From the NCBI GenBank assembly GCA_014860805.1, contig JACZJB010000228.1:1-41394 (forward strand): DNA of 41,394 nucleotides, in the 5' to 3' direction. The notes below the pieces were generated by a model, which made no database searches, was not told the origin of the DNA, and worked only from the letters and a program-made list of their open reading frames with translations. The position numbers were made by a program, and so were the translations under genes. This document shows positions 24,646 to 35,189 of the stretch, one piece after another (positions within the stretch are counted from its first letter, which is position 1; each line of letters starts with the position of its first letter). This stretch comes from Anaerolineales bacterium. Its GTDB lineage: Bacteria; Chloroflexota; Anaerolineae; Anaerolineales; Villigracilaceae.

Positions 24646-24678
24646 AAAAGAGACCTGCGTTTTGCAGGTCTCTTTTTT
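24644..24678. terminator. Bidirectional terminator
   Basis: AAAAAAGAGACCTGC (24644-24658) pairs with GCAGGTCTCTTTTTT (24664-24678), a 15-bp stem including the A/T flanks with a 5-base loop. It serves the HAD gene (+) and the NBR1-Ig gene (-), which converge here. Confidence 0.92.
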
Positions 24679-24683
24679 CTTTT

Positions 24684-25457
24684 TTATGGAGTCGCTGTTA
24701 CGGTCGGCGTTTCGGTTAGTGTACTTGTGGGGGTAGGTGTAGGTGTGTTTGTAGTAGCAGCCCCACCTGAAGTTGCTGTGGCGGTTGCAGTACCCGGTAC
24801 ACTACCACCCACTTTGATCACAATAGTCAGCTGAGTGCCAAAGGCTTGTGCTTTGTCGTTGGTAAGCCGCCAGGTTCCGCTGGCATCTCCGTTTGACGTA
24901 GGAGCAACCATCGCCACGGAAATGTCTACAGATTGGCCAGGGTTGACGGCCTGACCGATCGCAGTTGCCACACCACCCATCGCATTTCCCGCAACAAATG
25001 TGATCTTATATGTAGCGGTCCATGCACAAGTACCGTTGTTTTGTACTTTCCATGTCTTGGTCATCGACTGGCCAGGCGTAACCACCGTATTATCTGGAAT
25101 GGTCACATCGCTGATATATACAGAATTATCACATCCGACAGCAACCGAAACAGATTGTGTATTAGTGGCAAATGCCGCAAGCGACGGAAGCGTTGCAACG
25201 GCAAAAGGCGTGTTTGTTAAAAATGGAGTCGCTGTCAATGTGGCGGTAGGCGTTGCAGAAGGCTGGCTGGCGCTCAAGGTCAATTGCTGCGCTTCAACGG
25301 TCAATGCTGCGTTGGTGTAGATCGCATTGACATCCTCCTCCGAATTGTTCGATCCACGAAACGCAAAGACGAGGGTAATCACGCCGGCAAGACCCAAGAC
25401 TGCGACCAAAATCCAAATAATCATCTTTTGTTGTTGGTTATTTTGTTGTCTTAACAT
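24684..25457 (-). CDS. Membrane-anchored NBR1-type Ig-like domain protein with Thr-Pro-rich segments
   Basis: A 257-residue protein. A short basic/Gln-rich cytoplasmic end is followed by a helix (MIIWILVAVLGLAGVITLVFAF), then a Thr/Pro/Ala-rich stalk. An Ig-like domain (about 110-220) contains VTPGQSMTKTWKVQNNGTCAWTATYKI, the hallmark of the NBR1 central (FW) domain also found in many Chloroflexota surface proteins. A second Thr-Pro-rich segment makes up the last 30 residues. ATG 25457 is chosen over 25478 because AAGGAGT precedes it. Function unknown; a surface role, perhaps with glycosylated Thr/Pro tails, is an inference. Confidence 0.85.
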   Translation of the reverse strand: MLRQQNNQQQKMIIWILVAVLGLAGVITLVFAFRGSNNSEEDVNAIYTNAALTVEAQQLTLSASQPSATPTATLTATPFLTNTPFAVATLPSLAAFATNTQSVSVAVGCDNSVYISDVTIPDNTVVTPGQSMTKTWKVQNNGTCAWTATYKITFVAGNAMGGVATAIGQAVNPGQSVDISVAMVAPTSNGDASGTWRLTNDKAQAFGTQLTIVIKVGGSVPGTATATATSGGAATTNTPTPTPTSTLTETPTVTATP

Positions 25458-25592
25458 AGTTACTCCTTGATAATTCAATGCAGGGATTTCATTGCAGAAA
25501 CTATTGGAATTTTTCCTACAAGACCCCTGTGCCTTCCGTACACAATACTACCTTATAACGAAAATTTTTGCACAGAAGTTCCCGCTGAGGTC

Positions 25593-25601
25593 TGCTAAAA
25601 T
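25593..25601 (+). promoter_or_regulatory. Extended -10 promoter of rlmN
   Basis: TGC-TAAAAT, i.e. an extended -10 (TGn) with the hexamer at 25596-25601. The ATG at 25609 begins 7 bases after it, so the transcript would start at or within one or two bases of the start codon. Confidence 0.45.
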
Positions 25602-25608
25602 AGAAACG

Positions 25609-26688
25609 ATGATAAACATTTACGATCTTGATCTGCCTTCTCTTACGGAACTCCTCAAAGGATGGAATGAGCCCGCCTACCGCGCCAAACAGGTCTGGCA
25701 GGGATTATATGTACATCTCTACAACTCGCCGGAGCGGTTCACGAATTTATCCAAACCTCTGCGTGAGAAGATGATGGAAAATTTTACCTTCATGCCATTT
25801 TCGGTGAAGACCTTTCAGGATTCTTCAGACAAACATACCCGCAAAACCTTGTTCGAACTGCCCGACCGCAATTTGATCGAGGCAGTTTTGATGCGCTACG
25901 GCGACCCAGCAGACACCCATGATGGTCCCGATGCGCGCACAACCAAGCCGCGCCGCACGCTTTGCATCTCCACCCAGGCAGGCTGCGCCATGGGATGCGT
26001 CTTCTGCGCCACAGGCCAACTGGGATTCAAACGCCACCTTTCCAGCGGAGAGATTGTCGCGCAGGTGATGTATTACGCGCAGATGCTCAAGAAGCAAGAA
26101 GAAACCGTCAGCAACATCGTTTTTATGGGCATGGGCGAACCCTTCCATAATTACGAAAATACCATGGCCGCGATTGATAGGTTGAACGACTCTGAAGGCT
26201 ATAACTTCGGCGCCAGACGCTTCACTATTTCGACCGTGGGACTGGTCCCGCAAATTCGGCGATTTGCTGACGAACAGAGGCAGGTGAACCTTGCCATCTC
26301 CCTGCATGCCATAGATGATGATGCGCGCGTGGCAATGATGCCTGTCAATAAACGCTATAAAATCGATGAAGTTCTCGAAGCCTGCGAATATTATGTAGCA
26401 AAGACCAGCCGCCGCGTCACATTTGAATGGGCGCTGATCAACGGCGTCAATGACACACCGGAAGTTGCAAAAAAACTCGCCTCAAAATTACGGGGATTGA
26501 TGTGCCATGTCAACGCAATTCCGCTTAATCCCACAGCAGGATTTGACGGACAAGCCACAGACCGTCAGCGTGCAATCCTCTTCAAAGAATCACTGGAACA
26601 GGCCGGGATACCGTGCACGATCCGTATGCGTCGCGGGATCGATATTAATGCAGGGTGCGGTCAGCTTGCGGGAGCGGCATCCAAATAA
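25609..26688 (+). CDS. rlmN: 23S rRNA (adenine2503-C2)/tRNA methyltransferase RlmN
   Basis: A 359-residue radical SAM enzyme. The cluster motif CAMGCVFC (C126, C130, C133) binds the 4Fe-4S cluster, MGMGEPFHNY is the GEP-type SAM-binding segment, and C350 near the C-terminus (NAGCGQLAG) is the catalytic cysteine that carries the methyl intermediate. RlmN methylates C2 of A2503 in 23S rRNA and A37 in some tRNAs. MINIYDLDLPSLTELLKGW is the normal N-terminal accessory domain start, so ATG 25609 was taken; an open frame reaches back to 25492 but adds a sequence not typical of the family. No Shine-Dalgarno is close, and the start may be leaderless. Confidence 0.95.
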   Translation: MINIYDLDLPSLTELLKGWNEPAYRAKQVWQGLYVHLYNSPERFTNLSKPLREKMMENFTFMPFSVKTFQDSSDKHTRKTLFELPDRNLIEAVLMRYGDPADTHDGPDARTTKPRRTLCISTQAGCAMGCVFCATGQLGFKRHLSSGEIVAQVMYYAQMLKKQEETVSNIVFMGMGEPFHNYENTMAAIDRLNDSEGYNFGARRFTISTVGLVPQIRRFADEQRQVNLAISLHAIDDDARVAMMPVNKRYKIDEVLEACEYYVAKTSRRVTFEWALINGVNDTPEVAKKLASKLRGLMCHVNAIPLNPTAGFDGQATDRQRAILFKESLEQAGIPCTIRMRRGIDINAGCGQLAGAASK

Positions 26689-26731
26689 AAAATCTCAGAT
26701 GCAATGCCTACACGAAAACCCGTAACATTCT

Positions 26732-26805
26732 TGATATAATACTTCTCACATCCCATTAAACTTTTGCGAATATCATTTGCAATAAGAAATTGATTGAAGT
26801 ATAGT
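26732..26805 (+). promoter_or_regulatory. Promoter elements upstream of the Agl23-like gene
   Basis: The better candidate is TTGCAA (26777-26782), a 17-base spacer and TATAGT (26800-26805), 28 bases before ATG 26834. A second possible start is an extended -10, TGA-TATAAT (26732-26740), further upstream. AAGGTGA (26820-26826) is the ribosome site. Confidence 0.6.
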
Positions 26806-26833
26806 CAGGCAACTTTATCAAAGGTGAAACTCA

Positions 26834-29800
26834 ATGGAACAAAAACGAAACTGGCTCGAACGCCCCATTCATCCGCTGCTGCCCGCGCTAACCAATGAGA
26901 TCGCAGTTTTTGCGATCGTTATTTTGCTTGCCATTGTTACGCGCTTTTATAATCTTGAATCACGCGTGATGAGCCATGATGAAAGTCTGCATACCTACTT
27001 CTCCTGGCTGCTCTATCGCGGACAAGGCTACGAGCACTCCCCCATGATGCATGGGCCTTTCCAATTCCATAGCCTTGCGCTCACGTATTTTCTCTTTGGC
27101 GCAAATGACTTCACATCGCGCATTCCTGCTGTGCTGTTTAGTATCGCCACAATTGCAATGGTCTGGTATTGGCGTCGTTATCTTGGAAAATGGGGCGCGC
27201 TTATTGCGGGTTTTTTATTGGTTATTTCTCCCTATATGTTGTATTACGGGCGCTATGTCCGCAACGAGTCGTTTGTCGGCTTCTCTGGAATCTTGATGCT
27301 GTACGCCATCCTTCGTCATCTTGAAGTTGGCGGCAAAAAATATCTTTTCATGCTCGCGGCTGCCCTTGCGCTGCATTTCACATCAAAAGAGACCTCCTTC
27401 ATTTATACTGCCGAAGCACTCATCTTTCTTGCGATCTACTTTCTCGCGCAGGTCACACGCCGCCCGTGGAAAGAAGCCGAAAAGGATTACCGCACTTTCA
27501 TCATCACACTTGGCATCACAATTCTGCTCGTTGGCGCCGCAGCAGGGTATGGACTTCTCACCCGCGAAGCCAAAGTCATCTCGGGGACAGAGACCGCCAT
27601 GCCAAGCAACCCGACAGGTGAAATATCGCCTCTTGCTCCGCCCGAATCTGCAACTCCTTCGTTGACAACCATCTTCGCTGTACTTGCTTTGGCATCCCTG
27701 GGCGTCACAGCTTATTTCCTGATTCGTGGTTATGGGTGGGAACGCATCCGCAACGAACGCTCCTTTGACTTGCTCATGGTCACAGGCACGATCGTCCTTC
27801 CGCAACTATCTCCTTTCTTAATTAAGGTCTTTGAAAAGACCCTCAAAGTTGCCATCCCAACATCCGCAGCAGAAGTACAGGCACTGGGTTCGAATTTTTC
27901 AGCCATTCTTGAGATTGGCGGCTTCCTTCTGCTTATGTTCGTTCTTTCCGCCGCAATCGGCATGTTGTGGAACAAGGAAAAATGGTGGAAGACCGCCCTC
28001 ATCTTTTGGATCCCATTCACCATTTTATATACCACTGTCTTTACCAACAGCAGCGGATTCTTTACTGGTTCAATTGGCTCTCTTGGATATTGGATCGTCC
28101 AACAGGATGTAGAGCGCGGCAGCCAGCCCTGGTATTACTACCTGCTGATTCAAATCCCCATGTACGAATTTCTACCTGCGCTTGGCTTCATCCTTGCGGT
28201 TGTTCTTGGGCTGCGAAGGAAACCCTCCATTCGACCTGAAGCAAATGATAAGACTGTTAATTCTGTCAGTGAAGAAGAAGCTATCGCCCTGCTTCAAACC
28301 GAGACCCTTATTGAGACCGAAGAAAGAAACTTCCCCAACACGTTCAGCTTGCTAGCCTGGTGGAGCGTGATCAGCGTAGTCGCGTTCTCCTACGCAGGAG
28401 AAAGAATGCCGTGGTTGACCTATCACATGGCATGGCCCATGATCCTCCTCACAGGCTGGGCAATCGGACGCATCATTGATACCACCAACTGGGAAAAGAT
28501 AAAAGAACAACGCATCCTGCTCACAGTGGCAACCCTGGCTGTCTTTATTACCAGCACGGCCGGCGTGGTACTTGCCCTCAATGGAAGCACCCCTCCCTTT
28601 CAGGGACAGGAGCTTGTACAACTGCAAGCTACCAGCGCCTTCCTTTTACCATTGGTCGTCACCATTCTTAGCGCCGTCGGGCTCGTCTATCTTCTCCGTG
28701 AATGGACATTCAAAGAGATGAGCCAAGTCTTCATCCTGATATTTTTCTCATTACTCGCCGTCCTTACAGTTCGCGCCTCATTCCGCGCCTCTTACATTAC
28801 CTACGATCAGGCAACGGAATTTCTCGTTTACGCGCATGGCGCAACAGGCATAAAAGATATCATCCATCAGGCTGAGGAGATTTCCCAGCGCACAACAGGC
28901 GGTATGGGTGTAGCCCTTGCGTATGACGCCAGCGCGCCTGACACAGGCGTCTCATGGCCGTTCGTCTGGTATTTGCGCGATTTCACCAACCAAACCTCTT
29001 TCGACCAGCCTACCCGCTCGCTACGTGACCGTGTTGTCATCATCGTGGATGAGAAGAATTTTGACAAGATCGAGCCTGCCATCGGGCCTGGCTTTTACCG
29101 CGTGGACTATATCCGCATGTGGTGGCCGATGCAGGATTACTTCAATCTTGTCAGCGACCGTGACCCAAACATTCCCTTCGCGGACGATTATGCCTGCAAG
29201 GGAATGATGAGCTTCCTTAAACTTCGAAAATCGAAGGATTATTCCCTGTTCTGCCGCGGCTTTACCGACCCGGCAATTCGCGCCGGCATTATTCAGATAT
29301 GGCTCAACCGTGATTACACAGCTTACGCTCAAGCACTAGGGCGCCAGGATTTAACAATTTCCACCTGGCAGCCTGCAGATAAAATGAGGCTGTATATCCG
29401 CCAGGATGTTGCCGCGCAGATCTGGAATTACGGGGTTGCGCCAACCACTACCGAACTTGCTGAAGACCCAACAGAAGGCAAATTCATCCAACTCGCCGCG
29501 GATATGATGTTTGACTCGACGCAGGCAAACCCTGTCGTCATGAATGCGCCGCGCGCACTGGCTTTTGCGAAGGATGGGACCATCTACGTCGCAGATTCCC
29601 GCAACCATCGTGTTCTGCATCTTGATATGGAAGGGAACACATTGCAAGAATGGGGTTCTTTTGCCGACGGCATCAACACGCCCATCGGGGATGGAACTTT
29701 CAATGAACCGTGGGGCATTGCAACTGGTCCTGACGGCTCGGTCTATGTGACCGATACCTGGAATCATCGCATACAAAAGTTCACTGCAAGCGGAAGGTTC

Positions 29801-30388
29801 ATCAAAGCCTGGGGCACGTTTGGACAAGGCGAAACCCCCGAGTCGTTTTATGGCCCGCGCGGGCTTGCCGTAGATGCCGAGGGACGGGTATATGTCACAG
29901 ATACAGGGAACAAGCGCATCGTTGTGTTTGATGCGGATGGGAATTTCGTCACGCAGTTTGGCAGCGCAGGTTTCGATCCCGGTCAATTCGACGAGCCTGT
30001 CGGAGTCACAGTTGATAGAAATGGAACGGTTTATGTTGTAGATACGTGGAATCAGCGCATCCAGACATTTACCCCAAGCGAAGTTGAAGGAGTTTTGACC
30101 TTTACCCCCGACAAGCAATGGGATGTCTTCGGCTGGTTCGGACAATCGCTGGATAACAAGCCGTTCATTGCAGTGAATAATGAATTCCATGTTTTTGTCA
30201 CTGACCCGGAAGGCTATCGTGTCATCGAATTTGACCGCGCCGGAAAGGTCGTCCGCACCTGGGGTGAATATGGAAACAGCCTCTCGGATTTTGGTCTTGC
30301 ATCGGGCATTGCTGTGGATGCAGAGAATCACATTTGGGTGACAGATGGTGCGTTCAATCGCATTTTGAGATTTACCCTGCCGGAATAA
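26834..30388 (+). CDS. Agl23-like GT-C membrane protein fused to NHL beta-propeller
   Basis: An 1184-residue protein. Residues 1-660 hold about a dozen membrane helices and the GT-C first-loop motif [19 protein letters not shown] (D49, E50), then [14 protein letters not shown]. This closely matches the family called flippase activity-associated Agl23, related to protein mannosyltransferases (GT39). A soluble middle region follows (about 680-900). The last 285 residues contain about six NHL-type repeats (for example [50 protein letters not shown]), expected to form a propeller outside the membrane. Propellers of this kind bind proteins or sugars, so a substrate-recruiting role is inferred. It has a near-consensus promoter and its own terminator. 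Confidence 0.87.
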   Translation: MEQKRNWLERPIHPLLPALTNEIAVFAIVILLAIVTRFYNLESRVMSHDESLHTYFSWLLYRGQGYEHSPMMHGPFQFHSLALTYFLFGANDFTSRIPAVLFSIATIAMVWYWRRYLGKWGALIAGFLLVISPYMLYYGRYVRNESFVGFSGILMLYAILRHLEVGGKKYLFMLAAALALHFTSKETSFIYTAEALIFLAIYFLAQVTRRPWKEAEKDYRTFIITLGITILLVGAAAGYGLLTREAKVISGTETAMPSNPTGEISPLAPPESATPSLTTIFAVLALASLGVTAYFLIRGYGWERIRNERSFDLLMVTGTIVLPQLSPFLIKVFEKTLKVAIPTSAAEVQALGSNFSAILEIGGFLLLMFVLSAAIGMLWNKEKWWKTALIFWIPFTILYTTVFTNSSGFFTGSIGSLGYWIVQQDVERGSQPWYYYLLIQIPMYEFLPALGFILAVVLGLRRKPSIRPEANDKTVNSVSEEEAIALLQTETLIETEERNFPNTFSLLAWWSVISVVAFSYAGERMPWLTYHMAWPMILLTGWAIGRIIDTTNWEKIKEQRILLTVATLAVFITSTAGVVLALNGSTPPFQGQELVQLQATSAFLLPLVVTILSAVGLVYLLREWTFKEMSQVFILIFFSLLAVLTVRASFRASYITYDQATEFLVYAHGATGIKDIIHQAEEISQRTTGGMGVALAYDASAPDTGVSWPFVWYLRDFTNQTSFDQPTRSLRDRVVIIVDEKNFDKIEPAIGPGFYRVDYIRMWWPMQDYFNLVSDRDPNIPFADDYACKGMMSFLKLRKSKDYSLFCRGFTDPAIRAGIIQIWLNRDYTAYAQALGRQDLTISTWQPADKMRLYIRQDVAAQIWNYGVAPTTTELAEDPTEGKFIQLAADMMFDSTQANPVVMNAPRALAFAKDGTIYVADSRNHRVLHLDMEGNTLQEWGSFADGINTPIGDGTFNEPWGIATGPDGSVYVTDTWNHRIQKFTASGRFIKAWGTFGQGETPESFYGPRGLAVDAEGRVYVTDTGNKRIVVFDADGNFVTQFGSAGFDPGQFDEPVGVTVDRNGTVYVVDTWNQRIQTFTPSEVEGVLTFTPDKQWDVFGWFGQSLDNKPFIAVNNEFHVFVTDPEGYRVIEFDRAGKVVRTWGEYGNSLSDFGLASGIAVDAENHIWVTDGAFNRILRFTLPE

Positions 30389-30392
30389 ATTT

Positions 30393-30427
30393 AAAATCCC
30401 GTGAGTTACAAAACTCACGGGATTTTT
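30393..30427 (+). terminator. Rho-independent terminator of the Agl23-like gene
   Basis: AAAATCCCGTGAGTT (30393-30407) pairs with AACTCACGGGATTTT (30412-30426), 4-base loop, ending in a T-run. It starts 4 bases after the stop. Confidence 0.93.
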
Positions 30428-30450
30428 ATTATCGGCGCAAAATCTTATGG

Positions 30451-30459
30451 TGGTATAAT
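30451..30459 (+). promoter_or_regulatory. Extended -10 promoter of sucCD
   Basis: TGG-TATAAT (hexamer 30454-30459) without a clear -35. It gives a leader of about 120 bases before sucC. That leader holds a 7-bp hairpin, TGTTTGC (30509-30515) with GCAAACA (30526-30532). Confidence 0.5.
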
Positions 30460-30585
30460 GCCGATGCTTTTACAAGGCATCGCATGAATTTAATACGCCC
30501 AAACTTAATGTTTGCCGAAATTTTTGCAAACAAGTCCAATAAGTCAGGCGGCAGGCGATACATAACATACCCTCCGAGGGAAATA

Positions 30586-31725
<1,140 letters not shown>

Positions 31726-31728
31726 TCC

Positions 31729-32592
31729 ATGAGCATCTTAGTTGATAAAAACACCCGCCTGATCGTTCAGGGCATTACCGGGAACGAAGGCTTGTTCCAC
31801 ACCACCCAAATGGTCGCCTACGGCACCAATGTTGTCGGCGGCGTGACGCCCGGCAAAGGCGGCGAATGGGTTCTGGATGGCAAGCTCCCCGTCTTCGATT
31901 CAGTGAAGATGGCAAAGGATGCCACAGACACGAACGCCACCATCATCTTCGTCCCTGCCCGCTTCGCCCCAGACGCCATGTTTGAGGCGGCCGACGCAGG
32001 CATCCCCCTCATCATCTGCATCACCGAAGGCGTCCCCGTGCAGGACATGATGCGCGTGCGCAATTATCTCGATCAGAAAAAGGTTCGGTTGGTTGGACCG
32101 AACTGCCCGGGTTTGCTCACTCCCGGCGAGGCAAAAGTCGGCATCATTCCCGGCGACATTGCCATTCCCGGCAACGTTGGCGTGGTATCCCGCTCTGGCA
32201 CATTGACCTATGAAGTACTCTATGCCATGAAGAATCTCGGCATGGGCGCATCCACCTGTGTTGGCATCGGCGGCGACCCGATCAACGGCACAAACTTCCT
32301 GGATGTATTGGAAATGTTCGAACACGACCCCAAGACCGAGAAGGTCATCTTGATCGGCGAAATTGGCGGCAATGAAGAAGAAAAAGCCGCCGCATATATC
32401 TCAGCCAAAATGACAAAACCCGTCGCATCCTTCATCGCCGGTCAAACCGCCCCTCCCGGAAAACGCATGGGACACGCTGGCGCGATCATCGAAGGCGGCG
32501 CCGGCACAGCAGCCGACAAGGTCAAAGCCCTGGAAGCTGCCGGCGTGAAAGTTGCCAAACACCCGGAAGAAATTCCAACCCTTTTGATGTAA
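31729..32592 (+). CDS. sucD: Succinyl-CoA synthetase alpha subunit
   Basis: A 287-residue subunit with a Rossmann CoA-binding domain ([18 protein letters not shown], then [11 protein letters not shown]) and a flavodoxin-like ligase domain. The phosphorylated active-site histidine is H249 in [11 protein letters not shown], and [10 protein letters not shown] plus [11 protein letters not shown] are conserved. It forms a heterotetramer or heterodimer with SucC. Start codon 3 bases after the sucC stop, so the two are translated together. A perfect hairpin at 32617-32643 ends the unit. Confidence 0.97.
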   Translation: MSILVDKNTRLIVQGITGNEGLFHTTQMVAYGTNVVGGVTPGKGGEWVLDGKLPVFDSVKMAKDATDTNATIIFVPARFAPDAMFEAADAGIPLIICITEGVPVQDMMRVRNYLDQKKVRLVGPNCPGLLTPGEAKVGIIPGDIAIPGNVGVVSRSGTLTYEVLYAMKNLGMGASTCVGIGGDPINGTNFLDVLEMFEHDPKTEKVILIGEIGGNEEEKAAAYISAKMTKPVASFIAGQTAPPGKRMGHAGAIIEGGAGTAADKVKALEAAGVKVAKHPEEIPTLLM

Positions 32593-32616
32593 CAATCAAT
32601 ATCTATCAGAAACACA

Positions 32617-32643
32617 TAGAGCCGCCTTTATCAGGCGGCTCTA
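32617..32643. terminator. Hairpin between convergent sucD and acpP
   Basis: TAGAGCCGCCT (32617-32627) pairs with AGGCGGCTCTA (32633-32643), 11 bp with a 5-base loop. There is no T-run on either strand, so termination would not be classical, but its position between two 3' ends supports the role. Confidence 0.6.
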
Positions 32644-32666
32644 CGGTTATAATCTCAAACAATAAA

Positions 32667-32903
32667 TTACTTCTTGCGGGCGTCGATGTAGTTTACTGCT
32701 TCGCCCACGGTGGTGATCTTCTGGGCGTCTTCATCGGAGATCTCGGCACCGAACTTATCTTCAAAAGCCATGATCAACTCAACGAGATCCAGCGAATCAG
32801 CTTCGAGGTCCTCGCGGAAGCGCGCTTCCATGGTGATCTTTTCCTCATCTGCACCGAGCAAATCCTTTACAATTGCCTTAAGTTCAGTATATGTTTCAGA
32901 CAT
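32667..32903 (-). CDS. acpP: Acyl carrier protein
   Basis: A 78-residue acidic four-helix carrier for fatty-acid synthesis. S37 in [22 protein letters not shown] is the site of 4'-phosphopantetheine attachment. Length and charge are normal. ATG 32903 is preceded by a textbook GGAGG; an ATG four codons upstream is less well placed. It is a single gene here, not next to fab genes, with its own strong promoter facing away from the isomerase gene. Confidence 0.96.
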   Translation of the reverse strand: MSETYTELKAIVKDLLGADEEKITMEARFREDLEADSLDLVELIMAFEDKFGAEISDEDAQKITTVGEAVNYIDARKK

Positions 32904-32934
32904 TACAGCCTCCAATTTTTATTTTGATATATTT

Positions 32935-32962
32935 ATTGTAATCGCTTGACAAAGCCTGTCAA
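32935..32962 (-). promoter_or_regulatory. Promoter of acpP
   Basis: On the minus strand TTGACA (plus 32957-32962), a 16-base spacer and TACAAT (plus 32935-32940). Transcription would begin near 32928, about 25 bases before the start codon. Confidence 0.65.
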
Positions 32963-32963
32963 G
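32945..32963. repeat. Perfect palindrome between acpP and fni
   Basis: CTTGACA-AAGCC-TGTCAAG: 7-bp arms and a 5-base centre. It contains a TTGACA on each strand. The minus-strand copy is the acpP -35, so a protein binding here would cover that promoter. Confidence 0.5.
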
Positions 32964-32994
32964 CCAGCAGGTTCACACTCAGGAACACTACCCC

Positions 32995-34026
32995 ATGACA
33001 AAAGTTGCGCCGATTGACCAGAGAAAATCAGACCACATTAAAATCAACCTGGAACAGGATGTCCGCTCGGCGTTAACGAGCGGCCTTGAAAAGTATCACT
33101 TCATCCATGAGGCATTGCCCGAACTGGATTTGAACCGCCTCGACACCAGCCTCAACCTGTTCGGCAAACAACTGGCATCCCCCACCCTTGTCAGCTCGAT
33201 GACAGGCGGCACATCCGAAGCAGAGACGATAAATCTACGCCTTGCGGAAGCCGCGCAGGAATGCAGCCTTGCCATGGGAGTTGGGTCCCAGCGCGCCGCC
33301 ATTGAACATCCCGAACAAGCACGGACATTTCAAGTCCGCCGCGTGGCGCCTGACATCTTGTTGTTTGCCAACCTAGGCGCGGTTCAGTTCAATTACGGTT
33401 ATGGCGTGGATGAATGCCGCAAAGCCGTGGATATGATCGAAGCTGACGCGCTTTACCTGCATCTGAATCCCTTGCAGGAAGCTGTGCAGGATGCGGGTGA
33501 CACCAATTGGATCGGCATTGCAAAGAAGATCGAAGAAATTTGCAAAAAGATCGAAGTGCCTGTCATTGCCAAAGAAGTAGGCTGGGGAATCTCGGAACGG
33601 ACGGCTAAGATGCTTGCTGATTGCGGCGTAAGCGCCATAGACGTGGCAGGCGCGGGCGGCACAAGCTGGTCTCAAGTGGAAATGCACCGCGCGCCTGACG
33701 AATTCACCCGCAGCCTCGCTGCCACATTTGTCGGCTGGGGAATTCCAACTGCCGAATCAATCCTCAGCGTGAAAAGAGCCGTGCCTGAGATAAAGGTCTT
33801 TGCCAGCGGCGGAATCAAAGACGGACTCGACATCGTCAAATGCATCGCCCTCGGCGCAACCCTTGGCGGCATGGCAGGACAGTTCCTCAAAGCCGCAGCC
33901 ATCTCCACCGAGAAAGCCGTGGAAATGATGAAGCTGACAAAGCGGCAGATCGAGGTTACCATGTTCGCCACAGGAGCAGGAACGCTGGATGAGTTGAGGG
34001 AAGGCAAGTTACAGGAAAACAAATGA
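32995..34026 (+). CDS. fni: Isopentenyl-diphosphate delta-isomerase, type 2 (FMN-dependent)
   Basis: A 343-residue TIM-barrel flavoprotein that interconverts isopentenyl and dimethylallyl diphosphate. Conserved segments are QRKSDHIKI near the N-terminus, [44 protein letters not shown] (carrying the catalytic glutamine), [25 protein letters not shown], and [19 protein letters not shown] (FMN phosphate site). It needs FMN, NADPH and Mg2+. AGGA lies 10 bases before ATG 32995. Divergent from acpP across a shared 91-base region. Its stop overlaps the start of the next small gene (ATGA). Confidence 0.96.
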   Translation: MTKVAPIDQRKSDHIKINLEQDVRSALTSGLEKYHFIHEALPELDLNRLDTSLNLFGKQLASPTLVSSMTGGTSEAETINLRLAEAAQECSLAMGVGSQRAAIEHPEQARTFQVRRVAPDILLFANLGAVQFNYGYGVDECRKAVDMIEADALYLHLNPLQEAVQDAGDTNWIGIAKKIEEICKKIEVPVIAKEVGWGISERTAKMLADCGVSAIDVAGAGGTSWSQVEMHRAPDEFTRSLAATFVGWGIPTAESILSVKRAVPEIKVFASGGIKDGLDIVKCIALGATLGGMAGQFLKAAAISTEKAVEMMKLTKRQIEVTMFATGAGTLDELREGKLQENK

Positions 34027-34429
34027 ATTCAACGAGCAAAAGCCATAGAGTCATTATCACTTTGCTGGCAGTGAGCTTTGTGGCTTTTTCGGCGTGGACA
34101 GTTTTACGAGGAAGATCAAATTATTCTCGACCACCAGCCACACCCACCGCTACACCCGAGGCTGAATTTATATTGAATTACCCATCCAAAACATTTTGGG
34201 GAAATTACGTGACCGCCTCAGTGGAAGTTCCCCGGGAACGGATTGCAAATTGATATATATGTCCCCAACAGGTGTGATGCATGAAATAAAGACAACTGCA
34301 AATGACAGCGGGATCTGTGAAGGAAGATGGAAAATCGAGAAGGCAGAAGGAAAAGGCACTGGAAGGTTGAACTTCACCATAGACGGCCGCAGCGAAACAC
34401 ATTTTATTGAGGTACGCTCCAGTTTCTAG
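34023..34429 (+). pseudogene. Small membrane-anchored protein gene broken by a one-base frameshift
   Basis: The first frame (34023-34253) codes for an N-terminal anchor (VIITLLAVSFVAFSAWTVL), a Thr-Pro linker and the start of a beta domain (FWGNYVTASVEVP), then runs to a stop 22 bases after the C run. The continuation lies in the -1 frame to 34429: PGTDCKLIYMSPTG, then ICEGRWKIEKAEGKGTGRLNFTIDG. Joining the frames at the CCCC run (34230-34233) gives a coherent protein of about 135 residues, with VEVPPGTDCKLIY across the join. This resembles small Ig-like domains of secreted Chloroflexota proteins. It overlaps the isomerase stop. The break may be a real mutation, a sequencing error in a C homopolymer, or slippage. 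Confidence 0.7.
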
Positions 34430-34446
34430 GCTGCGTTAAAAAGAAT

Positions 34447-34482
34447 AAAAAGGATGGCAGCCAAATGACTGCCATCCTTTTT
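34447..34482. terminator. Bidirectional terminator
   Basis: AAAAAGGATGGCAG (34447-34460) pairs with CTGCCATCCTTTTT (34469-34482), 8-base loop. A and T runs on both sides let it serve the isomerase unit (+) and the Met/Gly-rich protein gene (-). Confidence 0.9.
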
Positions 34483-34502
34483 ATTTCTCGCGTTTCAAAT
34501 CA

Positions 34503-35000
34503 CTATGGGGTTGTTTGTTGACCAGCACCCCAACCGCCCATCATCCCGCCGCGGCCATAGCCATTGCCCATCATACCATTGCCATAATTGCCTTGCGGAC
34601 CGACTCCTGTGCAATTGCTATTTCTCATGGTACCGCGGGAGGTCATCCAATCCGCCTGCTCCTGAGTAATGACGTTGGCTTTCACGGCTTCTGCCAGAGC
34701 AGCCGCGCGGACTTCGGTCATGATGGCGGGGAATTCGTCAGCGGTGACGCCTGCCGAAAGGGCAATGTCATACATGGTCTCGCCAGCCGCGAGGCGGGTG
34801 TTAATGTCGTTCACATTCAGGTCAAGCGCCTTCGCAAATTCAACGGTCATAAAAGTGTGGACGGGGCCTGAACCGTTGTTCATCATTTGTCCATGCCCAA
34901 AGGGAACAGGGGGAGTGTTATCTTGGGCAAACACAGCGCCCACGCCCAACACGCCCAAAGCCAGCACTGCCAAACCTACGATCAAAATTGTCTTTTTCAT
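34503..35000 (-). CDS. Secreted protein with Met/Gly/Asn-rich tail
   Basis: A 165-residue protein with a clear signal peptide (MKKTILIVGLAVLALGVLGVGAVFAQ, cleavage probably after VFA). A small helical domain follows (VEFAKALDLNVNDINTRLAAGETMYDIALSAGVTADEF), with similarity in style to LysM-like or DUF2680-like repeats. The last 40 residues are rich in Gly, Met and Asn (GNGMMGNGYGRGGMMGGWG), low in complexity, and might bind metal. ATG 35000 is chosen over 35006 because AGGAG is then 7 bases away. I cannot name a family with confidence. It is a single-gene unit ending at a bidirectional terminator. Confidence 0.75.
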   Translation of the reverse strand: MKKTILIVGLAVLALGVLGVGAVFAQDNTPPVPFGHGQMMNNGSGPVHTFMTVEFAKALDLNVNDINTRLAAGETMYDIALSAGVTADEFPAIMTEVRAAALAEAVKANVITQEQADWMTSRGTMRNSNCTGVGPQGNYGNGMMGNGYGRGGMMGGWGAGQQTTP

Positions 35001-35160
35001 TTTCATACTCCTTTTGAGTAAATATTCAGATCTATCCTGATTACTCCCAAAGGATACATCTGCAATGTAAAGGTTCCATAAAGAAAAGGAAAAGAGTGGA
35101 ACAAGATGATTCGACGGAAAATGACACGGAAACCGCAAGGTTTTTTGAACTGAAAATCAA

Positions 35161-35166
35161 TATAAT
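35161..35166 (+). promoter_or_regulatory. -10-like box of the hemerythrin gene
   Basis: TATAAT 24 bases before the start codon, with no recognisable -35 at normal spacing. Transcription would start near 35173, just ahead of the AGGAG site at 35181-35185. Confidence 0.4.
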
Positions 35167-35189
35167 CCCTGTTGAATTTCAGGAGTTTT

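Noticed and set aside
29351-30418. Long open frame (355 codons) on the minus strand.
   Set aside because: It lies antisense to the NHL repeats of the Agl23-like fusion, whose repeat motifs are unmistakable. The antisense product resembles nothing and has no ribosome site.
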